From Lichenostomus cassidix (lineage: Eukaryota > Chordata > Aves > Passeriformes > Meliphagidae): a stretch of 64,000 nt of DNA. Below are positions 48,101 to 61,700 of this stretch, one piece after another. The stretch's first letter is position 1. Each line of letters begins with the position of its first letter. Location of the stretch: positions 12,117,762 through 12,181,761 of the forward strand of contig CM039183.1 of the NCBI GenBank assembly GCA_008360975.2, in the 5' to 3' direction. The notes under the pieces are model-generated. The model had not been told where the DNA came from, did no database searches, and saw nothing but the letters and a program-made list of their open reading frames with translations. The translations under genes and the position numbers were made by a program.

Positions 48101-49400
48101 GATGGGCATGGTGTTGTCTGTCCTCAGCTTTCTAGGGTTTTGATTTAATAAACACACTCCTGAAACATGCAATCCCTCTCCTCTGGATTAATTTAGGATA
48201 CCCCTTGTAACACGAGGAGTTTATTTGGATGATTCTTAAGTAATGCAGCTGAAGCACAGGAGCAGCACGAGGATCAGCTGCTTTATCTGCTGTCAGGTGT
48301 TTCTAATCCAGTGAATTTAGTGTGCAGGGCACCTGCAAAGCAGATAATGCTGTGTTGCTCATTTAAATAAGGTCTGCTAAGCTCCAAAACTCTCGCCTGG
48401 CTACTTCAAGATGTGCTTTCAAAGGATGGTATGTGGTAATTAATGACCTTGATTTGGTTTAGTGAGGGTTATAGAAAATCTGAAATAAAGAAGTGAGGGG
48501 GGTGAAGGCTAAATTCAGGAAAACCAATTGCTTCCCTATCTATAGGAAGAAAGCCATAATGAAAAATTTTTTATTACCACCCTGGAGAAAAGCATCTTTT
48601 CTCTGTTTTTACACTGAACACCTTGTATTAGTTCCCAGATTTTGCTGAGCAATAAGAATAACTTGAGATGCATAGAAAGAGGTATGAATTTACAGGAGAT
48701 GAAAGTGAACGAGGGTTAGGAGGAAAGGAAATGGGTTCATTTAGACATTGTGTGAGACAAAACAGCAGGGCAAAAATACCAGTCTAACTTTGATATTTTC
48801 TCACATAGAAATAACTGTGTGGTGATGTGTAGCTCTTAACTAGGCCCTATGAACTTGAATTGAAAATTATGGAGTATTTGTATTTCCTTCTGATTTTTAC
48901 TATCCATGAAAAGAAGCTTAGACTTCCATATTTATGAGCTTTTACCAAAATAATTTAGGCTTTATAATGTCATTAAAATTATTACTCAGTTACATGAAAA
49001 GTGCAGGATATTAAAATTTACTTACTTTTAAATATTGATTTATATTTCAGATACCATTGAGATGTCACATGTATTTCAATAAAACATTTTTTAGCTGAAA
49101 GGGACTTTAAAAAATGTTTATTAGAGTTTGCTTTTATGTTCTTTGTAGTTTGAGTTACAAAAGCAAAATCACAATTTACTTAAAGAGAGAAAGAAAGCTG
49201 GCCTTTGGGGTCTCTCCCCTGTATATTTTTTGGTCATTGCTTAAAAAATTATTTTCTTCTGGCTGCACCCAAATATGAAGTCCTTTAATGTTGAAAAATG
49301 AAACAATTTTTTAAAACCACCCTAGAGTGTGCAAAAGATAACTTTTGACACAAATCTCTACAGGGAAAAAAAGCAAATTATTGATGATTTTTTTGTTTGG
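45111..49400. other. Intergenic AT-rich DNA
   Basis: I support no gene or repeat family here. The only structured element noticed is the near-palindrome at 47885-47911. Open frames are short (75 codons or fewer). Confidence 0.6.
47885..47911. repeat. Near-palindrome with AP-1-like and TAATT motifs
   Basis: Nested inverted motifs are TAATTGAGTCAA at 47885-47896 and, after one A, TTGACTC then TTAATTA. TGAGTCA is a perfect AP-1 consensus, and TAATT/AATTA are homeodomain-type cores. The two arms differ only by a TT insertion. Confidence 0.6.
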
Positions 49401-49421
49401 GTTTTTAATTTTTATTTTAAA

Positions 49422-49448
49422 TTTTTTTTTTTTTTTTTTTTTTTTTTT
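49422..49448. repeat. Poly(T) tract, 27 T
   Basis: A homopolymer run preceded by T/A-rich low-complexity sequence from about 49385. It gives rise to artefactual poly-Phe and poly-Lys open frames on either strand. Confidence 0.95.
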
Positions 49449-49758
49449 GCACTTAGCACATTTAGTTTCCCATGTAGAAGGAAATTCAGGAATGTATGTA
49501 GATCTAAACAGGAATGACATGGCTTTTTATCCTGCATAAAGCCAGAACAGTTGCTCATACCCACTGCATTCCCCACTTGCCCAATTAAGCCATCATTCAA
49601 AGTTCTTCACATGCTAAAGATTTGAAATGTAAGTTAGAGCAATTCCTGAATATGTACAAATACACTCTCCGGTGCAAGGAGAGTTTGAAACTCTTGTTAA
49701 TTCTGTATTAAAAAAAAAATACAACACAAAAGCTAAATATACTTCATCTGTTTTGTTG

Positions 49759-49778
49759 TTTTTTTTTTTTTTTTTTTT
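49759..49778. repeat. Poly(T) tract, 20 T
   Basis: A homopolymer run followed by CCTCTCCAG, which together mimic a splice acceptor. No supporting exon structure follows. Confidence 0.95.
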
Positions 49779-52700
49779 CCTCTCCAGAAGTGCCTCCCTG
49801 GTACCAGGAGAACTTGGAATTAGAGGTGGGATAGCAGAATTCTGCCTTTGGCTGAGGCATTTGCCTTTGAAAGCAGGTACATTTTCTCCCAGCCTAACTT
49901 CCTTTCAAAAAGAAACAGAGGAATATCTGATTGCATGAGCAAGGGTGATACTGTCAGATTGGCTTTAAAATTGTCTTTGATGGTTTGCTGTCCTTAGGAT
50001 ATAAATGGGGCAAGGATTTGTTGAAAAGCAGCAAAGCTGTCTGTGTATTGTTTCCTTTCTTATCTTTGTGCTATTGTGTGAAATGTCAAAATTTTAGAGG
50101 AGTGTTTGGCTATGTTGGATTTATCTTATAGATAAGGATGCCCTTAATTTCATTTTGGAGTTAATGAGCTGGGAGGGACTCCCTCCAGCTGTGGAGCAAT
50201 ACCTTTCAGGCCAGGACCAGAATGCTGTTTGGGCTGCCTGCAGTCTTTTGGTGAGTGGTACAATTAGCAAAACCTCTCTGTATGCCCCAATTCCCAGAAT
50301 TTAAGTGGGAAACAGCTCTTTGTGCTCCCACACAATAGCAACAGAACATCAACCAGTCAATAGCAATTATCCCAAAACCAGGGAGGAGAAACAGTTACCC
50401 TCGCAGAAAAAAATGACATTTGAATGCATTTTGCTGCTTGTGGTGTTTATTTCATCCATGTCATGTTTAAAGGAGGTATTTTTGGATATGAGATGTACTT
50501 GGGAGTGGACAGGACTGTGTGTGCCTCGTGCTGAATGCCACAGGAAGTCCCTGAGCTGCTGTGACAAGGTGATGCTGTGAGCACACACACCAACCTGCAT
50601 TCCCTGTACAACTCCAGGATTAAATGAGGGAAGGAACTGGGAGATGGTGATGTAGCCTTGCTTTTTAGACTGCCTTTGATACCCACAGGGAGCTGGGATT
50701 CACTCTGGGAACAGGGAAGAGGAGTTCATGTGGGAAAACCCAGGCATGGGCAGTGGATGTAAATTAGCACTGTGCCTTCCTGACGGGATTTGTTCAGCTT
50801 CTTGGGAAATGTAGGAGATGATAATGAGTGTTATTTGATTACATTTTCTAGACAATGTCCCGCTGACTTTGTTTACTTGTTTTGGAATCTGATTTGGACT
50901 TATAACAAAGTGTCTACCCTGCTATCTTAGCACTTGATAGCAACTAAAATGCAAATAGCAGAAATTATCATAATAAATATTTACAGCTTATTGTCAGTTC
51001 TATAATCAAAATGAGGTCAGCAAAAAAAAAAAAAAAAAACACCTCAATAGCTCTTTGTCTTCAAATGCCACCCTCCAGAAAAGCAGATTTAACATATAGA
51101 ATTTATGACACAATATATGTATTGTTCTGAAAACTTGTGTTCAAATGCCTTTGGTGCTGATTAATTGCTAACAAAATTCTTCTTTGAAGGGTGATAAAAC
51201 TGTGTTAATGCTATTAGAATTTATTTGGAATATTATATTTAATATTAATTGGCATAAGTTTTTTGGAATGACAAAGAGGGTTTCCTGGGGAAATTTAATT
51301 AGAGTACTTTCTTTGTTTCCATTTCCATTTGAAACTTTACATATGAAAAGAATGATTACCTTCCTTCATTGTTGGTATGTTTATCCAAGTTTCCTACCCC
51401 TGTGACAGTGAGCCTGTCACTAACATGTTTGAAGGCATGTGTTTGAGGAGAAGCAAGGATGTGATGGGCAGCTGAAATTACTGAAACCACAGCAGGAGAG
51501 CAGCTCTCTCCTTGCACAGGGGCTCGGTGTCCACTGACCAAAGTGAGGAAGCAGAGAGGGAGGGGAAAAAAAGTCATAAGTTTTTTTCCCTTTTTCATTC
51601 TCTCAACCAACAGCAGGTGGGGAGGCCAGCTGCTCTGCTGAGATGTGGCCTTTCCCCCTCCAACAGGACTGAGAGCTTGAGCTAAGCTCATCACAGGGCT
51701 GAGCATGGGAAATGAAAAGTGGAGTGTTCATGCTGACAGGTTCAAGAAGAGGTGTTCACACCTGCAGCTGACATGTGCTCCTGGCACATTGAATTTACTG
51801 CTCATTGTGTCTCCTTTATAGCAGAAACCCCCAGTTTATTTCACATATATGGGACTAAAAGGTGACATAATGAAATTTTTTTTTAAGAAAAGCATTTTCT
51901 TAGAACCCCTGCAATATTGAAAAATTAAAGGATTTTGGCTCAAGAAAATGCTGTCTGCTGGCAGCTGCTACTTTGCTCACCATTGCCCTTGTAAAGGATG
52001 AATTAATTTTCGTCTTAACTTTGTGCTTTTCTAGGAAAGGGAGGCTGTGTTGTTACAGGAAAGACAAAAGAGTGTATCTCTTACCTTTGTATTTAGTGTA
52101 ACTTTTGATCTGCACAACACTTAAAGTTTGGTAACAAATCTAAAAGTTTCAGTGCAAACCCCAGCCTCTTTTCTGTCTTAAAATAACTGTTTAGGGACTT
52201 GATTGGTGCAATTGTCTTCAAAGACTTATTTCATATTATGATAGGAAATAGTAAGTTTACAATGGAAGAATTTCCCAACAAGTTGAATTCTGCTGCAGTC
52301 CAAAGTAAGACTTTCATTTTAGAACACAAAAGAGACTGTAAAACATCTGAATATTAGGATTGAATGATTGATGCAAACATCGCTTGAAAAAACTTTTATT
52401 TGTGTTTTTTGAACTGCAAATATGACTGAATGAAGTTGTTTTGTAGAAGCAATGAATCAAGCTGAATGCAGGTCATTAGGGTAGTAGTCTGGAGCCAAGA
52501 TTTACTTTTGAGAAGCTGCTGCCTTTTTGTTTGAAAACATCAAAACTAAAAAAGGGTAATAGGGTTTAGTGCTTTATAGAGACTACCACAAGAAATCCCA
52601 TTTTTATTGGTAAGAATGTGGTAAAACATTCAATCTCACTTCCTCTGTCATTAATGAAGATATTATAATTGAAGATTATGATAATCTTGTCCGGATGTCT

Positions 52701-53517
52701 CCAGTGAATGACTCTAAAGATTCCCCTTATACTCTTTCTCAGTCCCTAATTGCTATTACACCACCAATGACAGGAGCAGTTTTATTTCAAGGTTGAATTG
52801 GTGCAGTTTTGTTCCTATTCCAGCCACGTGGTTTTGCTGGCTCTTTGTGAGGTTAATAAATCAGATACTGCTTAGTATGAAATTACCTATGCACAAAGAT
52901 TGAGTCACCTCTCAGCTTCCTTTTCTACAGGCTGAATAAATTGAACTTCCCTTTCTGGGACTGCATTGAATGGAATCCCCAGAAACCTTCTCTACACATT
53001 TAACAGTGTCAGGGAAGATGTAAATTGCCCTGGTTGTCATTGATACATTTTCCTCTGTATATTCTTCCCAGACAGTGTGTTTGTGTTTGTACACACATTT
53101 GGAGAGATGGAAAACCCCAAATACTCACCTCAAGCAACATCCCCCTCAAGGTATTTAAATATACCTTAAGATAGGGGGAAATTCTGCGTTGTTCCACTGC
53201 ACTTTTTGGATCTGTGTCTCCATCCCCAGTGTCAGATTGACCTTTCCAGGTTGTTTAGCTTTTAGAAGCTGAATTTCCAACAAAATGCTTCCAGGCACAA
53301 ATGCTGCAGAAACTAAGCAACATGAACAAGACACCCTGCTAGAGGCAACCAAAACTAACATGCATAACAAGCATTGGCAGCAGGTGTGAATAAAATTCCT
53401 GGTCCAGTGTCACAAGGAATGATATCAAGCTTATGGAGCCAACAAAATGCAAAATCTGTTTCTTTGAGCAACTCCACCTCTCCACCTGAGTCTGTTGTTA
53501 ATCCTTGTAAGCATCCT

Positions 53518-53520
<3 letters not shown>
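49779..53520. other. Intergenic DNA
   Basis: Mixed AT-rich sequence without a supported gene. It includes an A18 tract at 51022-51039. Open frames of up to 116 codons on - (51356-51706) show no recognisable family. Confidence 0.6.
51022..51039. repeat. Poly(A) tract, 18 A
   Basis: A homopolymer run in intergenic DNA. No retrogene or SINE body was recognised immediately upstream. Confidence 0.9.

Positions 53521-53548
<28 letters not shown>
53521..53548. repeat. Poly(T) tract, 28 T
   Basis: The longest homopolymer in the window, followed by CAG. It could be the tail of an inserted - strand retrocopy, but I recognise no body downstream. Confidence 0.95.
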
Positions 53549-54353
53549 CAGTCTTCATCTGCTTTCCTGCAAAAGGTGGTTTGTGTCAGCTGTGGGGAGG
53601 CACAGCTCATTTGGGGTTGGGCCAGGTTTTTGAACTGAAGCCCAATCATCACTACTTTCTCATTTTCCATCTCCAATGTCTTCATTGTTATTGCTCCAAA
53701 GCCAAATCCTGACAAGTGACAATAAAATAATCTTCACAGAGGCAGGCTGGCAGGGCCTTTACCTGTGGCACTCAAACTGCATCATGCAAAATAAAGTGAG
53801 ATTTCATGGAAGGAATATGTGTAGCTAGGGAGGGAGTGAAGCAAGGAATGTGCCCAGTTCTGTGGAGTGGCTCAGCTCAAGCCTCCAAACTCTGGTGCCT
53901 TCTGAGGCTCCTGAGTGAAAGCTCATTCCTGTTAAAATCCAGAGATTATAATAATATATATAATAACAGGATCTCAGAGTTCATCCCAGGTCTCTCCCCA
54001 GCAGGGTCCCTGCCTGTCTACAGGGGAAATACAACAAAAGTGAACTCAGAGCTTGAGTGACTTTCCCACCACCATCACCGGTGGTTCTGAAATAGATCAG
54101 AGGGGATTAAAAATCAGCAGCATTAACTCCAGGGGACTTCAGTGAGCTCTGCTAATTCTAGAAACAGTGAGGAGCTCAGCATAGCTCCTTCCTGGGGCAG
54201 ACAGAATAACAGTGTTTGCAGAAAAAATTAGCACCTGCTCAGAGGGGAGGGCAAAAGTCTAAGGAGAATGGCTGTGCATCACCTTCATTCTTCTTATCCA
54301 CGAAATCTGAAATGGCTTTAAGTTCCTGCTATTTTTCTTTCTAAATGCCAGGT

Positions 54354-54354
54354 T

Positions 54355-54387
<33 letters not shown>

Positions 54388-54414
54388 ATATATGTGTGTG
54401 TATATATATATATA
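54354..54414. repeat. Compound (TA)n(TG)n microsatellite
   Basis: Alternating TA and TG dinucleotide blocks occur over about 60 bp: TA, TG, TATA, TG, TA. The alternating purine-pyrimidine pattern can adopt Z-DNA or cruciform structure, and the locus is likely polymorphic in length. Confidence 0.95.
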
Positions 54415-57400
54415 TTCTTTTTTTCATCTTATTCTTGACTTTTCATATTTTTATATATACACACTTTTCAGGATCAGGGTGAAAACTGTGCTAACCTGCA
54501 GCACACACACCTCCATGAAGCTTTTGGAAAACAGGGCAGTTGTGCTGTGCCTGTGGGGCAGAGAGCACCTCAGAGCATTTGACCCAGGGAACATGTCTGA
54601 TGGGGAAATAATTTCTCCCTTTTCTTTGCTCAGGCAGCTCTGCTGTGAAGGTTCACTCCCAGGAAGGTAATCTGTCTTCCAGGCTCTGAGCTAAACATGG
54701 GCAGGATCCTATTGATTTTCGAGGGAGCTGCATGGGCTCATAAAAGCACATTTTTAGACATAATTTGCTACTCTCAGCTCTGTGCTCAGTGCTTTCAAAT
54801 ACTTGAATTTTACCAAATCAAGAATGTTTTTGAAGAGGAGATAGTCTTTACTACTGCTGGATGCATGATCTTAAACAAATCATGGAGGCTGGAGCCTCCT
54901 ATTTTATATTTTTTGGTCCATTTTCGGGTGGCATTAAGAAACTGACTTTTCAAGGTGTCAAACACCCCCAAGGTAACAATCCCATGCTTTAAACTCAGGA
55001 GAGTGGGTCTTCACCAAGCAGACACTGAGTCTGAAGGACTGTCCCATGTGCTCCTTGTTGAACACATTTTAAGGTTACAGTGGTAAGGACACACAAAACC
55101 AGAGCATCCTTTGCTCAGGGAGCTCGAAGGAGTGTGCTAGCTGCTCACAGAAGAAAAATACCTCTGCAAGGTGGCAAGAAATGCCTCTATTTTAGCTGAT
55201 CTTAGCAGAAGAAGCCAACTGAAAGGTCTCAGAGGTGCTGTCCCTCCAGACCATGGAAGCAGCACCTAGGAGGGTCCTTGGCTTCTGGAGCCTTGCAGCT
55301 AGTTTTTAGCCTTTCTTCTCACAGGGTGGTTAACAGACTTCATGCTCTTTACCATCAAAATCTCACAAAACTTTTGAGATTTAGTGTCATGTGTGTTACT
55401 TGCACTGAAAAATAACACACCTAGGGGTTGGCAACAAGGAAGGAGTGGAAATGAGACACCAAGCAAACGGAGAGCCTTTTTGAACAGGTAAATTTGAAAA
55501 TTCAAGTCTTTCCATGTGGGAAAAACTTATTTCCTTTTAGTAAGAAAAAAACAAACCCCAAAGCAGAGTGAAACTCTTGTTTTGCTGCATGTTCTGGCTC
55601 TAATCATACCTTAGCAGGTGCCTTTCTTCCCTCCCCCTGGTGCCAGCAGGGAAAAGTTGCAGCTCCACACAGCTCGGGAGAGCCCATTAGTGCTCGTGTC
55701 TGTCTCAAATCACCCAGGCCCACTATGGATTTAGCTTTCAGCACTTGTTTAAAGTCCCACTGAGGCTTCATATCGACATGAATTTAAGCACCACTGGGAT
55801 TTTAGCTTGTGCTGAATTTGGTGCTGAGGTGCCTGGCTGAATGTGTGTTTGAGTTGTGGCTTCTGAAAGGGCATGTTTGTATAATGCAATATCCTGGTTT
55901 GTGAAAGGAGGGAGCACAACATTTATTGGGATGCTGCAGGAGTCAGGTTAATCTTTGTGCATCCTGAAATCCTCCTGTGAATTGCTGCAAGACTTTGGGC
56001 TCAAAGACCCCTGTGCTCAGAGTGCTGCTATGGGAAGACAATTGTCCATGAAGACTTTTTATTTATTGTAGGCAAGGAGTTCCTATCAGAAAATGATGCA
56101 TTTAGAAAAGTAACAGAAAACCTAAATTTATGCAGCACAGCAGTTTTGAAGTAAGCAGGCAGTTTAGACACCTACAGCTGTTACATAAGGATGCATTGAG
56201 GACTCATTAATATTTCACTAAACAATAAAGTGTTGTATATTAAAGTATTAAAATATGTTATCCATTTAGTTGCCTTGCAATGGGAAACGAACCACAAGAA
56301 GGTGTCTCATAGGAAAAAACCACCAGGGTAGATTTGCAAACTACTCTTCATGTGAAGCTTTTTGGGTTTAAAAAGATGCTGGATAGGAGAAAGGGAGCAA
56401 TTTTCAGGGTCTCCTCTGGTTTTACAGCCACACACATTGAAACTGTGCATTGTAGCCTGGGATAAACCCACGGCAGGTGATTTGTGTGTCCTCAGTGGTT
56501 ATGAGTTTGGGAAGCCTTGTCCTTTATATGTCACCAAATGTTATGTTTGCTTCTTGGTCAAATGAATTTTTGAAAGTGCAGTTGTCAGTTTGTAAAGGGG
56601 TCATGTTTGAAGGAATTGGGTGCTTGGCTTGCTCTCCAAATCCTTTTTCTTCATGGAAAAGGCAAACATCCAGGGAGAGTTTCAGGCTGTAGTGGGTTGA
56701 CCCTGGCTGGATACCAGACATGCCTCCCTGCTACCAAAACCTACAAACCCAGCACACATATACACAAGAGATGCTAATTTCCATTTACAAAACCCAAAGC
56801 AAAACAAAGCAAAAATACCAAAATACCCAGGAAAACCTCAACAAAATCAAGCCACCAGGAAATACCAGCCTAAAAAACAACCTCTCTTTTTTTGGCTTTG
56901 GAATTGCACTAAGCATTTGAGAAGAATGGCAGCCTGTTAAACAGGGCTGTTCTCAGTAGGTCTTGAAATATTATATGAAAAAGAAATGTGTGTCATCAAC
57001 TTTTAGGCAGCAAATCTGAGGCAGTGCAAATTCTTTCCCTGCCAAGTGTCATCTCAAGCTGTGGGGTCAGAGATAAGGTGACTGTGGCTCTGTCTCATTT
57101 GGCTGTCAAGAGAACCAGCCTGCACATCAGGCCCTACAAACAAGAGTGCTTGCTGTCAGGAAATTTTGATCTGCATTAGCAGTTGCAAATAAAATAAAAC
57201 CAAAAATTAGAGCCCTCAATCCAGAGAAATGGTGGGATGGCTTGACTGGGATATGGTTCCAGTTTTACTGGGGAATGGCTACACCAAAATCTTCTAGGCT
57301 AAAAATGTGTATGAATTTAGATAAATGCAGGGGAGTGTCAATCCTTAAAGTAAATTTTGGAGGGGAGGAAACTGGAGTGTATCTTAGGTTTTGGCAATGA

Positions 57401-58200
57401 ATGTCTTTGAAAGGGTAGAAGCATTTATATTATTGTTATTAGAGCCCTTGTAAGATGCTTTTCATCAGTGTTTCAGAGCAAAAGTGTTCTGTAAAGTGCT
57501 TACACAGACAACTAATATTGATTAATATCAAACTCCCTCTTTTGAATCTGATTTAAGGCATGCCAAATAGGACAAGAGGCTGTTACTTTGTGATTGATAC
57601 ACATTTGTTGATGGCTGACATCAGCCTGTAACCGTTTAAGAAATTTATCTCACAGAGCACATAAATATTTTATATGACTCACAGCCACATTCTTGACAAT
57701 GTGGTATTAACTTATTGTTGGTTTAATTTTGTAATAATGGAGATAAAATTGTGTTTGGTTTAACATACAAACAACTGAACAGGTCTGTTGTTGTATGGAG
57801 GTATTGGTGTATGTTTAATTTAACTTTTTAACTAATGCCATGTGTATGTATGTACATTTAAAGGCCAGTGTAGGTTGTGTTTAAAGCTGCAACGAAGGCA
57901 AATGAGGAATTCAACATTTAATTCTATACAAGACGTCCCTCAAATGTAATTAAATCTGATCTCACTTACTAGCAGACAAATGAATAATTCATGGAGTTTA
58001 GGCATAATCAGGTTATGAACTTCCTTAAATTCTCAGATGATGTGCAAAGGTTAATCATTATATTAAAAGAAGAAAAGCTGGGATGGTTGTGTCTCCAACA
58101 TGAAAATCCAGGTTGCCTAGGATACCACATTAAAGAGACAGAAAGTTCAGGATATATATACATCTTCCCTACACAGAGGCAAACACGACCTGGTATTTAT
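54415..58200. other. Intergenic DNA
   Basis: AT-rich sequence with short unconvincing open frames. A short LTR-terminus-like segment at about 56690-56720 is listed separately. No gene is supported. Confidence 0.6.
56690..56725 (+). mobile_element. Possible avian LTR terminus fragment
   Basis: TGTAGTGGGTTGACCCTGGC followed by TGGATACCAGA resembles the start of a common avian endogenous-retroviral LTR as I recall it. Only about 35 bp matches. The A/C-rich sequence after it does not follow the element. It is a relic at best and has no coding part. Confidence 0.3.
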
Positions 58201-58259
58201 CTAATCCAGTAGATGTATCGATTTTTGCCTCTGAATCACTCATTATTTTCCCTTGAAAA

Positions 58260-58760
58260 ACACAACACGCAGGGAGGACGGGATGGGAACAGTGGGGGAG
58301 CTGCCGAGGGAAGGGAGAGGGCTGGGGAATTGAGAATCAGAAATGGCAAACATCCAAGAAGGCAGAAGGAGGGAGAGCATCACGGGGCTGGGAGGAGGAG
58401 CAGATCCCTGGCAGGTTTAAACAAACCTGGTGCAGATAAAGAGAAATCAACCCGACCAGCCTGCCGCACGCCTTCAGCACACAGCGGGGATGACAAGGGC
58501 TGACAGAGGTGTCCCTTTTCCCCCTGTGCTGCCAGGTTTTCCCAAAATCCTGCGGTTTCCCCGCCGCATCCCGGCGCGGGCTGGGAGCATCCTGCATCCC
58601 GGGGCCGCTCGGGCAGAGCCCGCGGCAGCCTGGGGGAGCTCTTCCCACGTGGAAAAACACAGCCCGGGATGGGCAGAGCTCATTTACCTCTCCGGAGACA
58701 GGGATCGGGTGTTCCCGGCCGTCAGCAGCTGTCACCGCAGCTTTCGTGTGCTGTGATGTC
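58260..58760. promoter_or_regulatory. Isolated CpG-rich patch, candidate orphan CpG island
   Basis: A purine-rich, G-biased stretch (58260-58420) leads into about 300 bp of high CpG density (58445-58745). The surroundings are AT-rich, more than 20 kb from any recognised gene. Overlapping open frames on both strands (up to 132 codons) are composition effects. It could be the promoter of an unannotated transcript or a distal CpG-island enhancer. Confidence 0.45.
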
Positions 58761-61700
58761 CGCAGGAATCTCCCATCCTCCTCCTGTCCCCCAGGGCATC
58801 TTCACCGGGCTCTCTGCTGTGCTGTTTCACCCACCGTATCCACTGCCTTTTGTTCTCTTCCTTGCTTTTCTTAGAGATCATTCCCTTTGGAAACACCTTT
58901 CCACCATGGATTGGGTTGGTGAATAGCTTTGAGTGAATCCCCAGTGGAAAAGATATCAGGGTTCGCTCAGCTAGGCAACAAACTGATCTCCCTTTCATTA
59001 GAAATGTGTAATAAACATGAGAGAAGTAATACACACTGGAACAGAAAGTATTATCTTTGGGATACTTGCTCGAAATAGCAGCATGCTTAGTGTCTTAGCC
59101 AAGGAGGGGAAAATGGGCTTTGCAGTAGTAAATCTCAGCTCTGACAGCTCTTGCCATGTGTTACAGAACATGCTTTATCTTTAGCATGCTAAAGAAAATT
59201 TGCAGGAGCTGTGCCATGAGAAACACCAGTGCAGCCCTGCCTGGAATCTCCAGCTGTGCTTGGAGACCTTAGCCTGAAATTTCTCTGGCCTTGCTGGTCT
59301 GCATTTTTGCAGGAATACTTAGACATTAATCCCTGGGGTGCTCAGGCTGTCCCACAAACCATCTTCAGAGGGTTCCCCATTCTGCATGCAGATTTTAGGA
59401 GTGCCAACATGACATCTTGTCTTCCTCTGTCATCCAACAGCCCAGGAGCCCAGCTGAGAATGATTTTAACCATCCAGTCACCAATGGGGTTTTATATAAA
59501 TATTAGTTTTGCTCACTTTGTTAATATATTGGGTGTGTCCACCACCCAAATTCCTTCAATTTCTCCCATTTCCCACTCATTGAAAGGGGCTTTTTTTGCA
59601 CCTGTGACACCACCAAGTGAATTCAAGGCTCCTGGGTTCTGCTGGCTGAGCTCTGCTGCCTCTGCAGATTGGGGCAGAGCTGACATTTTTCAGGCAGGAG
59701 TGAGGTATTTCTGATATTCTGCTCAAAAAGCCTCAGCAAATTGTAAGAGTCCTGCACCAGAGCTGTGGAACTTCACTCCTGAGCACAGCAAGATCCTGCT
59801 GCAGTGATAGAATGTTTGGGGAAAAAAAATAAAAGCTGTGCCTACTCCAAAGAGACACAATTTACTGCACTGTGCTGGGTCTTGGCTATTCCTCCACAAT
59901 TTTAGAGCAAAACCCACTCATTTGCTGATGAAAGTAGTAGAGGAAAGATTCTCTCACATTATAATGTTGGTCATTTGCTTCAGGCTGTACCTGGCCAGCT
60001 GGACTATCCAATTTCTTGCTGAGGTAGCTGCAAAGACAGGTGACCCCAGTGTGCCCTGGCCTGCCTGGAAGGGAATTTGGGTGAACCATTTAAAGCCATT
60101 TATCTCTGAGCCCAGAAAGCTGAGGTTCCAAGGTCAGCTAAGCCACCAAGTGATGAAACAGTTCAGCACCAAATCCCTGTGCTCTGATTTAATGTGGAGC
60201 CTTATCTCAGTGTGAAGCCTGGTACCAACTCCTTTTTTCAAGGAGAATTACTCAGGATACCACCCAGGGGTGTTGGAGAACAGCTTTGCCAGGCACAGAG
60301 TGGGAGCAGATGAGCTCCTCTGGCTGTTTTCTCCCTTCTCTCTCAGGAGCTGCTGCCATGGGCTGAATCAGTTCAGGTTACATGGACTAGTGATTGGTTG
60401 ATGAATTAAAAGCCCTATTGGCAGTGCAGGAGTTCACCAAAAGCCACAGTATTTTCTCATCTGAAATACTTCCTCAAATACCAGTTTAAGGAATGAGGTT
60501 TATATTCTTAGCAGTTTCTGCTACAGAAGGCTGGGGAAAGGCAGGGGGAAGAAATTTCTTCCAAAGATTTAGGATGGAAACAGAATGAAGAATAATCTCC
60601 ACAGACATCTTCACACGAGTGGCATGGGACAAAATAACTTTGGCCTCTTAGTAAATGCACCTGTGTCCTGTACCTTGTGCAGGGAAAATGTGTTTTGGGG
60701 CCTGTAGCTTCTTCTTGGAGGTTTTATGATGTTTGTTTCCTTACTCATCCTCGATTTGGAAACTTCAGTGTAGTTAACCCTCAGTCCAGAGCAGCCTCAG
60801 CACAGGACAGACATCCTGTTGTTTATCTGGCTTGCAGAGGTAACAGTTTGACATTTTACCCTCTGACTTTGGCACTCACAAGAAAATTTTAATGGGGATA
60901 TTTTCTAAATCCGAAATAATAGGAAGCGAAAGCTGTGTCAGGGCTGTGTTTGCTTTGATTTCTGGGACTGAATTTGAAATGTGTATAAAACAGGGATGCT
61001 GGTGGTGCCCTACACTGACCATTTGTCTGAAGTGCAGAGTGAAGCTGTCTCTGAGGAACATAACTCCATGAGAGAGAGGCCAGGAGCAGCCATGAGTAAA
61101 TGCTTGGATGTGTTTCTGGACTAAGATATTTACTGTATAATGACCCCATTCTATACTGAAAAAGAGTATGCAGTAAATAATTTCTGCCAGTAAGTACAAG
61201 TGCTTCAAACCCAGCTATTGTGCTGATTCTCCAAAGTACAAATATGCTCCCTTGCTTGTACTGGGCTGTCTTCTTAGAACTGTAGACATTTATGGAGTGA
61301 CCATCTGGGGCAAGAAACACATTCCTCATCTCGTCAATTCTTTTCTTCCTGGCCTCTCAGAATTAGGATTTCAGAACCCTCGTGCTTGGCAGGTTCTTGA
61401 ATTTGTGATGCTTCTTTTTGTGCCTGGAATTGCATTTTTAATACCTTGGCAGATGGTGTCCAAACACGTGTGAGTTTCACACTCATGGTTCCCCTGATGC
61501 CTGTTGGACATTTATTCTGAGGAGTATTTTTTCCCCCCAATTATACCATAGTACAAGGTTTTCCTATACCTCCCAGCAATAGTGAATTTTGCATTTTTAG
61601 GTATGTTGCACAGTTTGGAAGGTGGAAAGAAGCACTGACCTTCAAAATTTTCAATTCACTTTTTCTTTTTTTTGCCTGTCTATTTACTTTTTTTTTCCCT

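Noticed and set aside
49329..49600. Open frames rich in Phe or Lys on either strand
   Set aside because: They are translations of the T27 homopolymer, not proteins.
53374..53712. 112-codon open frame spanning the T28 tract
   Set aside because: The frame is carried by the homopolymer and has no family resemblance or gene context.
58213..58874. Overlapping frames of 96-132 codons on both strands in the orphan CpG patch
   Set aside because: GC-rich DNA lacks stop codons in all frames. There is no conserved motif and no splice pattern.
59229..59714. 161-codon + open frame, the longest in the downstream desert
   Set aside because: No recognisable domain, ordinary intergenic composition and no promoter or poly(A) arrangement. 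Expected by chance in 26 kb.
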